A stretch of 64,000 nucleotides of DNA from Simmondsia chinensis. Its lineage: Eukaryota; Streptophyta; Magnoliopsida; Caryophyllales; Simmondsiaceae. This document shows positions 1 through 11,089 of this stretch, piece by piece. The DNA is taken from the NCBI GenBank assembly GCA_018398585.1, contig JAGTTD010000015.1, forward strand, positions 6,391,001-6,455,000. Direction: 5' to 3'. Each line of letters opens with the position of its first letter. Within the stretch, counting starts at the first letter, position 1. The translations under genes and the position numbers were made by a program. Below the pieces are notes generated by a model, which worked only from the letters and a program-made list of their open reading frames with translations, did no database searches and was not told the origin of the DNA.

Positions 1-293
1 TACGCCGTTACAAACGGCGTACGTTAAACGAGCTATAGTAAATGGTGACATTTTGGTAAATATTTTTAGAAGTGTACCATTTTGATATTTTTTTTCAAAA
101 CTATGCCAATTGGGTAAAAAATTCAAATAATTGGCAATCCTTCAAAGAACACTGAAAACTGTAGAATAGTGCAAATAATACAATTGCACCAAGTCGGTAT
201 GATCAATTCTGTCCCCCAAAAAAAAATTAAAAAAGTTGGAAAGGATCAATGAGTTATACAAGGGTAGGTATAGTAACAGTAAAAGAAGCTAAC

Positions 294-861
294 TGATGCA
301 AATAGGGATGAAAATAACCTGATCGAGACAAGAAAGGGAGAAACTTGACCCGAGGGCATTGAAGACCTGGATCCAACTGTAAGAACTAAAAAGGTTTTCA
401 TTAGGGTTTTCTAGTTTAATTAGGATTAGATATTTTGTTTAACTTTTAACTCGGGTTTTAATCAGGGTTTCTTAGTTGAATTATGTAATTAAGGTTTAAG
501 ATTTAGAGTTGGATTATTATTAGGATTACGGTTTTTTATGCCTATAAATATGCCATTTTTTCGATATATAAAGGGCAAAAGTTCACAATACAGAGGAGGA
601 TGCACCTATGTGTAGGGCCCAAAAAGAAGCAAAGAGCAGAAAACAACAAAAGCCAAACAACAAATATGTCATTAGTTTATAGTTTTAGGAAGCTTTGATT
701 TTGAATAAATTTAAATTGTTACTTTTGTCTCTCTTATTTTCTAGGTGAGAATTAAGATTGAATACTTATTTTTCTTGTTCTTTCCTGGCTTGAGCAATAA
801 GAATTAAGGAAGGCTGTCGAATCCTTCTTTTTACGTTCCAGCAATTTGGCGATTTGCATCA
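294..861. mobile_element. Solo LTR, 568 bp (copy A)
   Basis: The block begins TGATGCAAAT and ends ATTTGCATCA, perfect inverted termini with TG...CA ends. The flanks are CTAAC on the left and CCAAC on the right; the matching copy in duplication B has CTAAC on both sides, so the right flank here has mutated. A TATA-like CCTATAAATATG lies at about 541. No primer-binding site or internal domain adjoins it, so it is best read as a solo LTR left by LTR-LTR recombination before the duplication. Confidence 0.72.
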
Positions 862-1058
862 CCAACAATCACACCAGGAAGATAATTTGGAGAAAAGTCA
901 ACATTCAGCAAGTTTATTGTTCGAATGTTTCAAAATTCGGTATTAAATTATGTTGTCTCACATAAAACATTTGATGGGTGCACCTTCACTTGGATAATCT
1001 AACATATTTTATAAGACCATTTGTTATTGTTTTTGACCCTTGCAAATATTAAACTAGG

Positions 1059-1928
1059 TGATGTTGCCTACACCAAAGCGGGACACCCCAAGGAAGACGG
1101 AAGCAAGCATAAACTCGAAGAGACTGGCGTATGATGTGGGTAAGCTCCACGTGACAAGGCTAATACGAAAACACCGCTGAAAATTCAAAGATGAATTCTC
1201 TCCAGGCCGGAGAGAATAATGCAGTGGGTATCCCATCAATGGCAGGTTCCTTGGCATGAAGCTCTGGAGGAACATAAAGTTGGCGGGTCCAATGGGGGAA
1301 GAGAAACACGAGAAGTAAAGAAGAACAACCACCCTGAGGACCAGCTGCCATCCATGGTTAGTAGTGACAGGGAGGCGGCGCCATGGATGGGGGGAGGGTT
1401 GGACTGGTTAGACAAGGCGGGACTAACGTGTACTCATGGTTGACGCATCACTTGGCTGCAGGGCTTTGGCTTAGTGAAGAAAGAAGAACACGGGGAGCGG
1501 AGAAGTTCCACTCTTTGCGTCAGTATAGGCTGGCGCCGCCAATAGAGATCAACGCAAGCAAGGCCACAAGCATGATTCATGCCTTAATTCACGGGCGGTT
1601 AGAAGATTTCTGTTCCAATTTTTTTCTCTTTCCTTATCTTTTGATTTATCCTTTATTTGTCGGATTTATCACTTTAATTAGATTAGATCTGAATTTGAAT
1701 TTCAAAGTTGTAAACCGTCCTCTATAAAGAGGGGACGGTTCTAGGGTTTTAGAGAGACTTGACTTTGATAATTTTTCTCATTATTATTTGAAGATTTCTT
1801 GACTCCTAGAGATGTAAGCGAGCGAGTTTTCTACGCCTCTTTGTTATTTTATTTTCCAATTAAATAAAATTCAAAGGGAAGGCCTTTGAACCTTTCCGTA
1901 CCCCTTTGTTCATGCACACGCTGCATCA
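1059..1928. mobile_element. Probable solo LTR, 870 bp (copy A)
   Basis: It starts TGATGTTGCC and ends GCTGCATCA, with flanks CTAGG and CTAAG (one mismatch). A TATA-like CTCTATAAAGAGG lies about 210 bp before the end, as expected for an LTR promoter. Short open frames inside it encode no recognisable domain. The terminal motif resembles that of the gypsy elements at 10702 and 31628, but the body differs. Confidence 0.5.
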
Positions 1929-1933
1929 CTAAG

Positions 1934-2417
1934 TCCCTATTAAAGTGGATCCAAACTATTCCACATTAATCTTTGTCCCATGAGTTGCATTCTGGCACCA
2001 TGACCACTACTATGTTCATTGTTGTACGATGAGATTTTAGCCCATAAATTCATAGCTAGTTTGGATATGCTAGATGACTAGAAATAGGATTGATGTTCTC
2101 TTTTCAATTTTCCCATAATTCCCTCCCCTTACGTATCCAACAATGAACGACCTCATTCCCTCTAAACTATTGTCTTTTGTGACCTATTCGACTTCACCTA
2201 TGCTACTGGGAATTGATAGAGGCTCTCCCATATCGTAACCCTTGATTACACTACTATTTTGGTTGCCGGTTAACCTTGGGGTTCTATTGCCAGGTAACTA
2301 GTAGGTAGGGAAAATTCGATTTTCAAGTAGTAGTCTTCCACAGTGCGGTAACTTCCATCCGGTATTTCATAAGTCTTCTATGCTTAAGTTGATCTTAAGT
2401 CGCCTATTTTTCAAAAA
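1934..2417. other. Non-coding spacer
   Basis: AT-rich DNA shared with copy B (40220-40703). No open frame, RNA gene or structured repeat was recognised in it. Confidence 0.6.
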
Positions 2418-2972
2418 GGGTGTAAATAAATCAAGTGCTTCATGAACTAGTCGCGGTTCGATATTCATAAGACTCGTTCATATTCGTTATAGGAGCTTCT
2501 TAAAAACTTATCGAGCCGAGCTTCAGTAAGCTCAATAAGCTTAACGAGTTCAGATCGAGTAAAAGGATGCTACGCTTATTAGCATTCGTTAATAGCTTGT
2601 TAAGGGATCGATAAAAGTTTGTTAACAGCTCGTTAACAATTTGTAGTAGCTCAAAAGGGTTCTTTAATGACTTTAAGTGGCGCAAATAGCTCAGCTCAAT
2701 TGTGAGCTCGGATCCGTTGTAAGTTTAGTCGGTTGTGAACTCGAATCAGCTAAATAATGAGCCCGAGCAAACTTAATAGCGAGCACAAATCGACTAGATT
2801 AGGTGAACAAGTTGAGCCAAGACAATTATCGAACATACAAAAATCTTGTTAAACTGAACCCAAACAAAGGTCTGAACATTTGAAAAGAGCTAGTTCAAAC
2901 TCGACTTGATAAAGCTTATTGAACTCGAGTTCAAGTAAGGGGTGTTCGGCTCAGCTCGGTTCATTTACACCC
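2418..2972. mobile_element. AGCTCG-rich MITE with GGGTGTAAAT termini (copy A)
   Basis: The left end reads GGGTGTAAATAAATC and the right end is the inverse of GGGTGTAAATGAACCGAG. The interior is full of GAGCT/AGCTC words, as in a widespread eudicot non-autonomous, probably hAT-type repeat. No clean 8-bp target duplication is visible. Its GAGCT at 2887-2891 is the exact unoccupied target site of Element 1, which interrupts the copy-B version. Confidence 0.6.
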
Positions 2973-3033
2973 AAAGATGCGATATTTGAAAGGCTAATGA
3001 TATTATCAGGGAAAAATATAGATACTAGGACAA

Positions 3034-3178
3034 ACAACAACAACAACAACAGTCCCAATGCCTCGCGGCTCCCGCAAGAAGCAGGGTCTTGGGGGGGTGA
3101 TGTACGCAGCCTTACCCCTTCCGCTGGAAAGGAGACTGTTTCCGGGGACCCCCAACTTGAAGTAGTTTGGTGCCTGCA
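3034..3178 (-). mobile_element. TS/Au-like SINE with TTG tail, copy A only
   Basis: On the minus strand it reads GGCACCAAACTACTT, then a Au/TS-SINE-like body with GGAAACAG and GGGTAAGGCTGCGTACATC, then a (TTG)n tail (CAA repeats at 3034-3050 on the plus strand). Copy B has the empty site at about 60879. The flanks (AGATACTAGGACAA and AGATATATTCTCTGCCAA) look like a decayed target duplication. The 5' end and body match the SINE at 37526-37760, but the 5S-like section between them is missing. Confidence 0.72.
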
Positions 3179-6100
3179 GATATATTCTCTGCCAATTTAA
3201 TAATTTCAAATTATGTGTTGCTTTACTAATTGCCTTAACATTAATATTTTTTACTCTGCCAATAAACATTCTCTATTTGAAATCCACAACAAACCTTATT
3301 TGACAAACGTTCAAATAAGATTGGAACGCCACCGCGTCTCTTAGCGTAATGTCAATGGTATTTTTATAGACACGGTTGTTGCAATTTGATTTTTTTTAAT
3401 ATTTTTTTTCAATTTATATATTTAAGTGGGTATGCATTGTGGTCAATTTTAATATTTTATATTTAACATTGGACAATTTCATTAGTGGATTAATTACAAA
3501 CAAATGTTATTTGAAAAAAGGAATATTTACAGGAAATGTCCCAACTTTAGTTTGCACATCGTGTCAATTTAGTATTTATACTTCTATTGTGTCAATTTAG
3601 TCTGTATACAATTTGTATTGTATCAATTTGGTACTTAAACTAAAAATTTCTATCAAGTTATTAATGAAATTTTCAATTGTTCGGTCATGAGTTGGGTTGA
3701 GTTCAGTCAATTAGTGGATTTCTAGTGAATTACTTTCACATAACGTAATTGTGCCGTTAAAAATTATATCAATAACTTAACTTGAATTTGATAAAGTACT
3801 AAATTAGCACAATATACATTATGGAGGGATTAAATTGACACAATTAAAAGTAAAATGACTAAATTTACACAATGAGAAAAGTACAAGAATCTTTGATGCA
3901 AATAACCTTGGAAAAATGAGGAAAAAACACTAAAATAGCTCTATATGAATTTGTTTAGTATAGTACTTGCTAACTTAAAAATAAACGTTACTAGTGGTTA
4001 ATGGTTTCGTTTGGCACCGATCAAGAAATGAGCCTTTTTTTTTTTTTTTTTTTTGCACGAAGTGGTATGGTTTAGAACTCACTTGCTGCCATATATGCTG
4101 GGAAGAGTTGAACAACTTTTAATATAGAAAAATAATTAATAAAATACCAAACTATCTTTAGGTTAAATCTGATATTATAGATTAAACGTTGATGGATTTT
4201 GTTTATTTTGTTTATAATATAGGTCAATTTCGGTAGTTGATAAATTGTTTTAAATGTCATTACACAATTATGTAATTATTTTAATTAATATGTTTATTGT
4301 GATCTAACCCACAACAATCCCTTCCAAGACATTGCTAATTATGGCATTCTTGCACGAAACGAATGTTTTCATTGCTCACTCAAACGTATTTGTTTTTAAT
4401 TTCTTAACATAGTAAAAATTATATTTTCAAAATGATAATGTTTTTTATTCTTGTCTTACTATTTTTCACTTTTTGTTTAAGTTAGAAAGAAAGTAAACAT
4501 AAAAGTTAAAATAAGGGAAAAAAAATTGTTTCAAAAATTAGTTTTAAATTTTTAAAAATTTTAAAATACAAATAGAAAATGATATCAAAAGATCCTTAAG
4601 TTCGATAATTAAAAAAGAAAATTATTAAATTATACAAGGTAGATATTTATATGCAAAAAGAAAGCTGGTAGGGTAGTTGGCAGCTTAGTATAATCTTTGT
4701 CAAAAATACACTTCAAAATAAAAATAACACCAACTACAAGTATGCATGACCATCCAAAGCTTTCGAAAACAAAACAATAACAATAATTGATACATTTAAA
4801 AAATTAGTCCGAACAATTGAGAGTATAAGTTTAGTAACTAGGAAATGTTATATCTCATGTTTTTCATCCATATAACTTTTAATAATTGGATTACATATGT
4901 ATGATACAATGAACCCGATTATCCATTTGGTAGAAGATCAATTATATAATAATTTTGCCGAGTAATGTACTATTATTATTATGCAGAAGTTAGTATTGCA
5001 ACAACCAATGTTTGCAAGAAATAACATAGACTATAAAGAGTCATGTAGTGGTATTATTGTCATTTGTAAATGCATATTTTTGGAATACTTGCAGGTTGTG
5101 AATTAGTGACATGACAAGTAAAATGAAAATACGCATATAATTCTACCAGAAACGGAGCAACAGTGACATTAGCAACTAACAGACACCAGGGAAACCATCA
5201 ATGACAATAGGTGATAAGGAAGTAGATGGCTGCAATATGGATATGCTTGGAGGAGAATAAAGAAAAAGAAGGGTGATCAAAAGAAAAGATATGGCAAAGT
5301 AAAATATAGACAGTACGTATTAGGACGAAACAAAGTCAATTCTTGTAGAAGAAAGGACTATTAGTGGCATCATAGAAGATTGATAAGACTGGGATAGAAA
5401 CTAACTATATAGAAGCAAAAACATGTAAATTTCAAGAAGTCGGGCATTACTTTTTTGCGAAACCAAAGGTGCGAACAAAAATCTGAGGTATGACAAGTAA
5501 GTTGATCGGGTGCAATCTTGTCAAACTAATAGCTAAGTATTAATTCCGGAGCTTCACTCAAACATCGAGACCGATTTTTAAGAGGATTAAAGTGAGGTTA
5601 GCGAGTAGAAAAGGATGACCTTTTTGAGGGCTACATAGCTAATATATAGTGTCCCCACTTACTTATCCCTCTTTAAGATGCCAAAAGGCAGTGACTAAAA
5701 GAATCATCGAATTATAAAAGTGTTTCTTTTGAAATGGAGATGACAAAAGGACAGGTCTCTCACTTGTGGGGGACCTTATAAAAGAATACAATCATATGGG
5801 CAGGCATGAAGTGGATGATCCATTTTCTAAAATGTCGGATTACTCTTAAAAATGGTGGTAGAGAATGTAGGAGCATTAAGGGTTGCATCCCCTAGGCTTG
5901 GATTTTGGTGATAATGAATGCTAATGAGGCAGTGACAAATTGTTAGAGAAGGCCTTAGGTGAAGGGCAACAAGTTAAAATTTTGGAATGGTAAATGGGTT
6001 TTCCGATTGCACCCTTAAAGAGTGATTGCTAAGCCTTTATCGTATCTCACTACATATTAAATGCATATAAATGGGTATAAGGGGCGGCTTGGGTTGGAGA

Positions 6101-6363
6101 TGTACTTTTGACTGTAGGAGGCATTTACTTCTAAAGGAAGCTTGTGGCTAATGAAATTCATTTGAACCATTGAATTGGTGCAACCTCTACAAGTTTCAGA
6201 CCACATCGTCTTCTTGAAGTTTATAAGGAAATATGGATACATGGTTAACCTTTTTCTAAGTCACTAGTATTTTATAACTCGTTTTGCAGTGTTTGTGGCT
6301 CTTTTTCTACTCATATACCCTGACATGTTGTACTCTATTTGTGGAGATCTATCTCGAAAATGT
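3179..6363. other. AT-rich non-coding DNA in copy A
   Basis: No gene was recognised. The stretch 3540-3890 holds inverted copies of words such as TGTCAATTTAGT and ACTAAATTTACACA, typical of a small foldback element. There is a T-run at 4035. The 61-codon minus frame at 6057-6242 recurs in copy B only because the DNA is duplicated; it resembles no known protein. Confidence 0.55.
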
Positions 6364-7686
6364 GAATATACCATGTTTATTAGTTAGTAAGTAGATTAGA
6401 TTTGTACTAATCCCTTTATTGATGCCCTTCTATCACATTAACATAGATCCAATATGACATGGCTCCATTGCCACCTCTGTTTCAAAAAACGGACTCCAAT
6501 AGGAATCACCTATTACCAAATAGGCTTTGATTTAACTTGTAGTAGCAGTACCACTATTAAGAAATGAAACAAAAGATTGTAAGTTCAAATCCGTTTCAAC
6601 CTACCAAAAACCTAGGAATCTTCATTTTCAATACCCTAATAATGTAACGGTGACACTAGTAATAGATTTGGGGATCAGTTGACTCGTTTATATTCCAAAA
6701 ATGAAGAGAGTGACATTTCAAATTAATGAAATACCGAATCAAACGTAGTATAGCGTATATTTTTATTCTTTGTTAGTGAGTATAGTATGGTATTTCGTTT
6801 TAATGGTTATTTATCAGAAAGACCTTTAATGATTAAATATTTAATATTATAACATATGAATATACTATTTTTCTGATTTTGTATTATGTAATGTCCGATC
6901 CCAATATTCTACAAAAAGTATAATCGATAATTTACCTATTATCGAATTGGCTTTGGTAGTTTGATATTTGTTACTTGGGTATGTCAACACTACTATTATT
7001 GCTAATTATTTTAATACAAAATAATATATTCCATGAATATTAATTGCATTACGATATGAAAACAATTATATGAAAATATCCCATACATTATAATTGAAAG
7101 TTTGCTCTAAAATCCAAGCATTCAATAATATAAATTGGTAAATTCAACCTCTACCAAAAACTAAATGGTGAAGTCAACCAAATAATGAATAGACTTTATT
7201 GCACACGCTTTTTATGAAATTTATCTACATAGGGTTTAGAGTTTATCATTGCATCTCTAGACATTTTAATACATACAGTAGAGTATTATGAGGTTAGAAA
7301 ATTTTATCAATTAAGCAATTAACGACAAAATGCAATGAATTTTGTCAGAATTGAACCAGTTTTCAGCAAAATCAATAATATGGCACATTGTCACGATTCT
7401 GTTAGAAAACATTCAGCAGATAAAAATTCTCGATATCTAAATAAAAGTTATCTATATATTATCGAAATCATAAATCAAAATTCAATGGATTATACCTATA
7501 TTTTATCATAATCATTGCGTTAGATATCTAATTGAAAAAATGCTTAAACTTTGAGAAATCTTATTAATAAGACTTTTTGACTTTTAAAATATTTTATTAT
7601 ACTTATTGAAGTCTCATATAATAAAAAATCAAAACTAAGGGTAATCTATTCAATTTCAGATTCATACAAAATGTCAATGAAGCTAT
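6364..7686. other. Intergenic DNA upstream of the BBE-like gene
   Basis: Very AT-rich, with no supported gene, RNA or mobile element. It holds the distal promoter of the gene starting at 7872. Confidence 0.5.
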
Positions 7687-7810
7687 GGTCAACGTCATAT
7701 ACCAACTAACGTAATTCAACTCTATGAAACGGTCATAATATTTGAGCTTATATTATGATTTCAAGCCTTTTTTTTTATTCTTTTTCTTTTCCTTATAAAC
7801 CACTATAAAT
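7687..7810 (+). promoter_or_regulatory. Core promoter: W-box, TGACG motif and TATA box
   Basis: TATAAAT lies at 7804-7810. GGTCAA at 7687-7692 is a W-box (TTGACC) on the minus strand. It overlaps ACGTCA at 7692-7697, a TGACG/as-1-type bZIP motif in reverse. Both sit about 110 bp upstream of the TATA box. WRKY and TGA factors bind such motifs in defence promoters. The fit with a stress-inducible BBE-like gene is inference; motifs this short also occur by chance. Confidence 0.45.
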
Positions 7811-7871
7811 GCCCAGACGAGCGCAATCAAATGTCATTCACTTTAACGTAACACAAAAGAAAAAGAAAAGC

Positions 7872-9503
7872 ATGGTGCCTTCAAGCACCACCCCAATGGC
7901 TCTTTCATGGCTACTCCTCCTATTTCTCTCTTTGTATGCTTCCCATGCATCCACACATTCAATCCAAGAGAACTTTCTCCAATGCCTTGGCTCCAAAACC
8001 GAGCAAATTGACACCTCCTTCCCAACATACTACACCCCTAACAATTCCTCGTTCTTATCGGTCTTGGGATCCACGGCACAAAACCTTAGGTACTTGTTAC
8101 CATCTGTTCAAAAGCCGGTGTTGATCTTGATGCCAACCGAGGATTCCCACGTCCAAGCCACTGTTATATGTGCCAAGAAACTCGGTCTCCAACTAAGAAT
8201 CCGTAGTGGAGGCCATGACGCTGAGGGTATGTCCTTCGCATCTGAGATGAAACAACCTTTTATACTTGTTGACATGGCTAAACGCCGGTCAGTCACTGTT
8301 GACATCGATGATAATAGTGCTTGGGTTGAAACCGGAGCCACCCTTGGTGAGCTATACTACCGCATCTCAGAGAAAAGTAGGGTCCATGGCTTTCCAGCGG
8401 GGTATTGCCCTACCGTGGGTGTGGGTGGACACATCCCGGGGGGAGGCTATGGAGATCTGATGAGGAAGTACGGCCTTGCGGTTGACAATGTCCTTGATGT
8501 CCGAATGGTTGATGCTAATGGTAGGATTCTTGATAGGGAGCTCATGGGGGAGGATTTGTTTTGGGCTCTTAGAGGAGGTGGGGGCGGGAACTTCGGTGTC
8601 ATCATGGCATGGAAGGTTAAGCTAGTTCCGGTACCCACAACTGTTACAGTTTTCACTATAAACAAGACCTTAGAACAAGGCTTAACAAGGGTACTCTATA
8701 AATGGCAACAAGTATCTGATACAATTGATGAGAATCTCTTCATCAGAGTCGAAATAACGCCATCAACACTTCAAAATGGGAACAAGACCTTGCTCGGTTC
8801 GTTCAGTGCATTGTTCTTAGGCCAAGAAGCTGACCTTATTCAAATAATGGAAAAGAACTTTCCAGAGCTCGGGCTAAGTGAAAAGGATTGCTTAGAGATG
8901 AGCTGGATTGAAGCGGTAGTCTATATTGGCGCACTACCAAACGGCACAAGACCCGATGGTCTCCTCCACGCCAAGTCAATGACAAGGGCCTACTTCAAGG
9001 TAAAGGTGGATTATATTAAGAAACCAATTCCAGAGAGTGGATTGCAAGGGCTATTGGAGAGATTAATGGAAGTGGAAATGCCACAACTAATATTTAGCCC
9101 TTATGGTGGAATGATGAGTCGGATACCAGAATCAGAGACACCGTTTCCACACAGAATCGGCATAAAATTTCAAATTGAGTATATCGTATCTTGGGTTGAT
9201 GGTAAGAAAAGTGAGAATAAGAACATTGAATGGATCAAGAAACTCTATGGCTACATGACACCTTATGTGTCCATGCTTCCAAGGGAACAATATGTTAATT
9301 TTCGGGATTTTGATCTCGGCATGGACAAAGATGGTAACGATAGCCTCATACAAGCAAGTGCTTGGGGATTCAAGTACTATAAGAATAATTTTATCAGGCT
9401 AGTAAAAGTTAAGACAAAGGTCGATCCCCAAAATTTCTTCAAGAATGAGCAGAGCATTCCAACCCTTACGGTTGCCCGAAGCAGAGGGAAAGTTCATGGG
9501 TAA
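7872..9503 (+). CDS. Secreted BBE-like FAD-linked oxidase (berberine bridge enzyme-like)
   Basis: Intronless gene for a 543-residue protein, the usual family length. BBE-like enzymes oxidise alcohols, sugars or alkaloids with a doubly linked FAD. Order: hydrophobic signal peptide (about residues 10-26), paired cysteines 38 and 100, PP-loop motif RSGGHDAEGMSF with FAD-linking His115, then GYCPTVGVGGH with FAD-linking Cys179, then GGGYG (Tyr193), then a C-terminal BBE domain ending VDPQNFFKNEQSIP. Val182 after CPT is the residue linked with oxygen use in related enzymes. The usual NYRD is NFRD (Phe477), and the usual KIQY-type motif is QIEY (Glu436), so the active site is atypical. Four NxS/T sites suggest glycosylation. 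Start choice: an in-frame ATG at 7809 overlaps the TATA box and would lie upstream of the transcript start, so 7872 is preferred; 7896 (MALSWLLL) is also possible. No frameshift or stop is present. The substrate is unknown. Confidence 0.93.
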   Translation: MVPSSTTPMALSWLLLLFLSLYASHASTHSIQENFLQCLGSKTEQIDTSFPTYYTPNNSSFLSVLGSTAQNLRYLLPSVQKPVLILMPTEDSHVQATVICAKKLGLQLRIRSGGHDAEGMSFASEMKQPFILVDMAKRRSVTVDIDDNSAWVETGATLGELYYRISEKSRVHGFPAGYCPTVGVGGHIPGGGYGDLMRKYGLAVDNVLDVRMVDANGRILDRELMGEDLFWALRGGGGGNFGVIMAWKVKLVPVPTTVTVFTINKTLEQGLTRVLYKWQQVSDTIDENLFIRVEITPSTLQNGNKTLLGSFSALFLGQEADLIQIMEKNFPELGLSEKDCLEMSWIEAVVYIGALPNGTRPDGLLHAKSMTRAYFKVKVDYIKKPIPESGLQGLLERLMEVEMPQLIFSPYGGMMSRIPESETPFPHRIGIKFQIEYIVSWVDGKKSENKNIEWIKKLYGYMTPYVSMLPREQYVNFRDFDLGMDKDGNDSLIQASAWGFKYYKNNFIRLVKVKTKVDPQNFFKNEQSIPTLTVARSRGKVHG

Positions 9504-9646
9504 AAATCCAATAATTAATTCACAAGATTCTCGGGCCAATCTTTGTCTTAGAAGTTAATCATTCGTTATGTGTAAAGAAAGAATTAATAAGATTGTAGCA
9601 TTGATATTGTTTATTCATTGTTTGTTTCTCCTAGACCAAGTTTATA

Positions 9647-9652
9647 AATAAA
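9647..9652 (+). terminator. Polyadenylation signal AATAAA of the BBE-like gene
   Basis: AATAAA lies about 144 bp after the stop codon, in a T-rich then A-rich context typical of a plant 3' UTR. No cleavage site can be fixed. Confidence 0.5.
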
Positions 9653-10701
9653 CAAATAATTTAAAATGTATTGTACAAAATTTGCAAGTGGATGGTAGAC
9701 CAAATATATGAATAAAAGAACATTTTGACACCCTTTTTTGCATTTTCGATGGCGATAATTTTTTAGGGATTCCGATCTTAGCTAGTTAAGAAAATAAAGA
9801 TGAATAAGTTAATAAATTAGACATAAAATCATCACGTTGTTTTGTACAAGATCGAAGGACAACATCAAAAAAGCCAAGAATTGACTAAAACATGCTACTC
9901 GTACAATGGGTTATGCTAGTAACAACAAATAATGACCAAATAACAAAATAAAAGAATGGCATGAGAAGATAATGTGATTAGTAGGTTGAAGTTTAAACAG
10001 GTGCAAACCAACCGACTTGTCTACTTTACTAAGATGCTTTAAGAGGAGGTAGTGTCTTCAAAACCTTGTCCCAAGGTGACATAGTAATGCCAAAGTCTTT
10101 GTTTTGGATCAAAATAAGTGACGTTTCAAAGAGATACATATATATGGCAGCATATACCCTCATGAAATCATAGCTCAAAAAGGATGGTTTATATGCCTCA
10201 AGTAGACAAAAATATCTTATAATATGATAATATAATCATGCATTCACAACTAGTCCAACATGCTTATTAAAAGACAATCTGGAGACTTACTATAGGGCAA
10301 GAATGATGGCGCCTCAGTTAAGAAATTTTGATGAAATCAGAAAATCAAATAAGGGTTGTTACATAATAGATATTGAGCTCCCCTCTTGTGATTGGCCAAT
10401 TACATGCTGTTACTTTCGCAATGACATTCAAAACCAGGTCTTATGGGTCAATATAGCAGCCGCTATTTACTTCCCGAGACTCCAAAGTGACCTAAGTTTG
10501 AGTCTCATCACTCTCCTTACCAATTAAATATACATTAAGTTACTCTTTTATCAAAAGGACTCCTATTCCTTTACATAAGAAAAAGACATTCATAATGCAC
10601 ATATGTGCATGTGCACATGCGTTCATACAAGCCTGTTATATTTTATAATTAAAAACATATTTGTAATTGTACTTAATATGTCAAAAACTAAAGGGACATA
10701 A
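9653..10701. other. Intergenic DNA downstream of the BBE-like gene
   Basis: AT-rich. The only notable item is a minus-strand open frame of about 60 codons at 10029-10209 ending TLPPLKAS; it matches no family I know. The right 5 bp (CATAA, 10697-10701) are the left target-site duplication of the next element. Confidence 0.45.
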
Positions 10702-11089
10702 TGATGCAGCACATAAGTAAAAAATTGGGGGATCGAGAATGAGTCAATAGCCTTCGCTTTAATTTTATGAATCACTAGTTAAAAAAAAAAAAAAAAAAAA
10801 AAGAGGAAAATAAATGCTCAATTCTCACAATCCAAGAAAGATGTTCAAAATAGAAAGTAAAAATCTAAAAATTGAAGGGTGAAAACCCTAAATTTCCTCT
10901 AGTATATGTACAGGAGATATTTGAAAAAGAATAAAACTCTAAGAGATAAACATAAATAACAAAAGGCAAATCTGAAATTCAAACTAATCCTAATCTAAGT
11001 AAAATATTCGTCCTTCCAGCCGCGTCCCCTGCTTCCGCCAACCCACATCCGCTGTGTGACCGGCCAAGCCCTAGGCACATGCTGCATCA
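10702..11089 (-). repeat. 3' LTR of G1 (388 bp)
   Basis: Ends TGATGCAGC and GCTGCATCA, exact inverted termini. It matches 15103-15485 apart from substitutions and an expanded A-run at about 10782-10802. Confidence 0.9.

Larger units (their letters stand above)
1..6363. repeat. Segmental duplication, copy A
   Basis: This block is collinear with 38280-41177 plus 60732-64000, with only a few percent of differences by eye. Base 1 pairs with 38280, 294 with 38575, 2887 with 41173, and the window end with about 6363. It contains no recognised gene. Its content is old repeats: two probable solo LTRs, a MITE, a SINE unique to this copy, and AT-rich DNA. The true left edge lies before base 1 and the right edge is unknown because copy B leaves the window. 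The duplicated unit therefore plausibly includes the BBE-like gene at 7872. Confidence 0.93.

Noticed and set aside
1160..1727. Overlapping small frames in copy A (MDGGRVGLVRQ..., MQWVSHQWQ...), also in copy B
   Set aside because: They lie inside a probable solo LTR, differ between copies by stops and end changes, and have no recognisable domain.
6057..6242. Conserved 61-residue protein duplicated at 63694-63879
   Set aside because: Identity reflects the segmental duplication of the DNA, not selection; no domain or start context.
7843..8665. Antisense frames within the BBE-like gene
   Set aside because: Shadow frames of a well-supported coding sequence.
10029..10209. Minus-strand open frame of about 60 codons ending TLPPLKAS, looking like a gene's last exon
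   Set aside because: No family match from memory, no clear upstream exons or homologous context; a chance frame in AT-rich DNA is possible. Worth a protein search but not supported as a gene.
10303..10527. 74-codon plus-strand frame MMAPQLRNF...
   Set aside because: No domain, promoter or repeat support.
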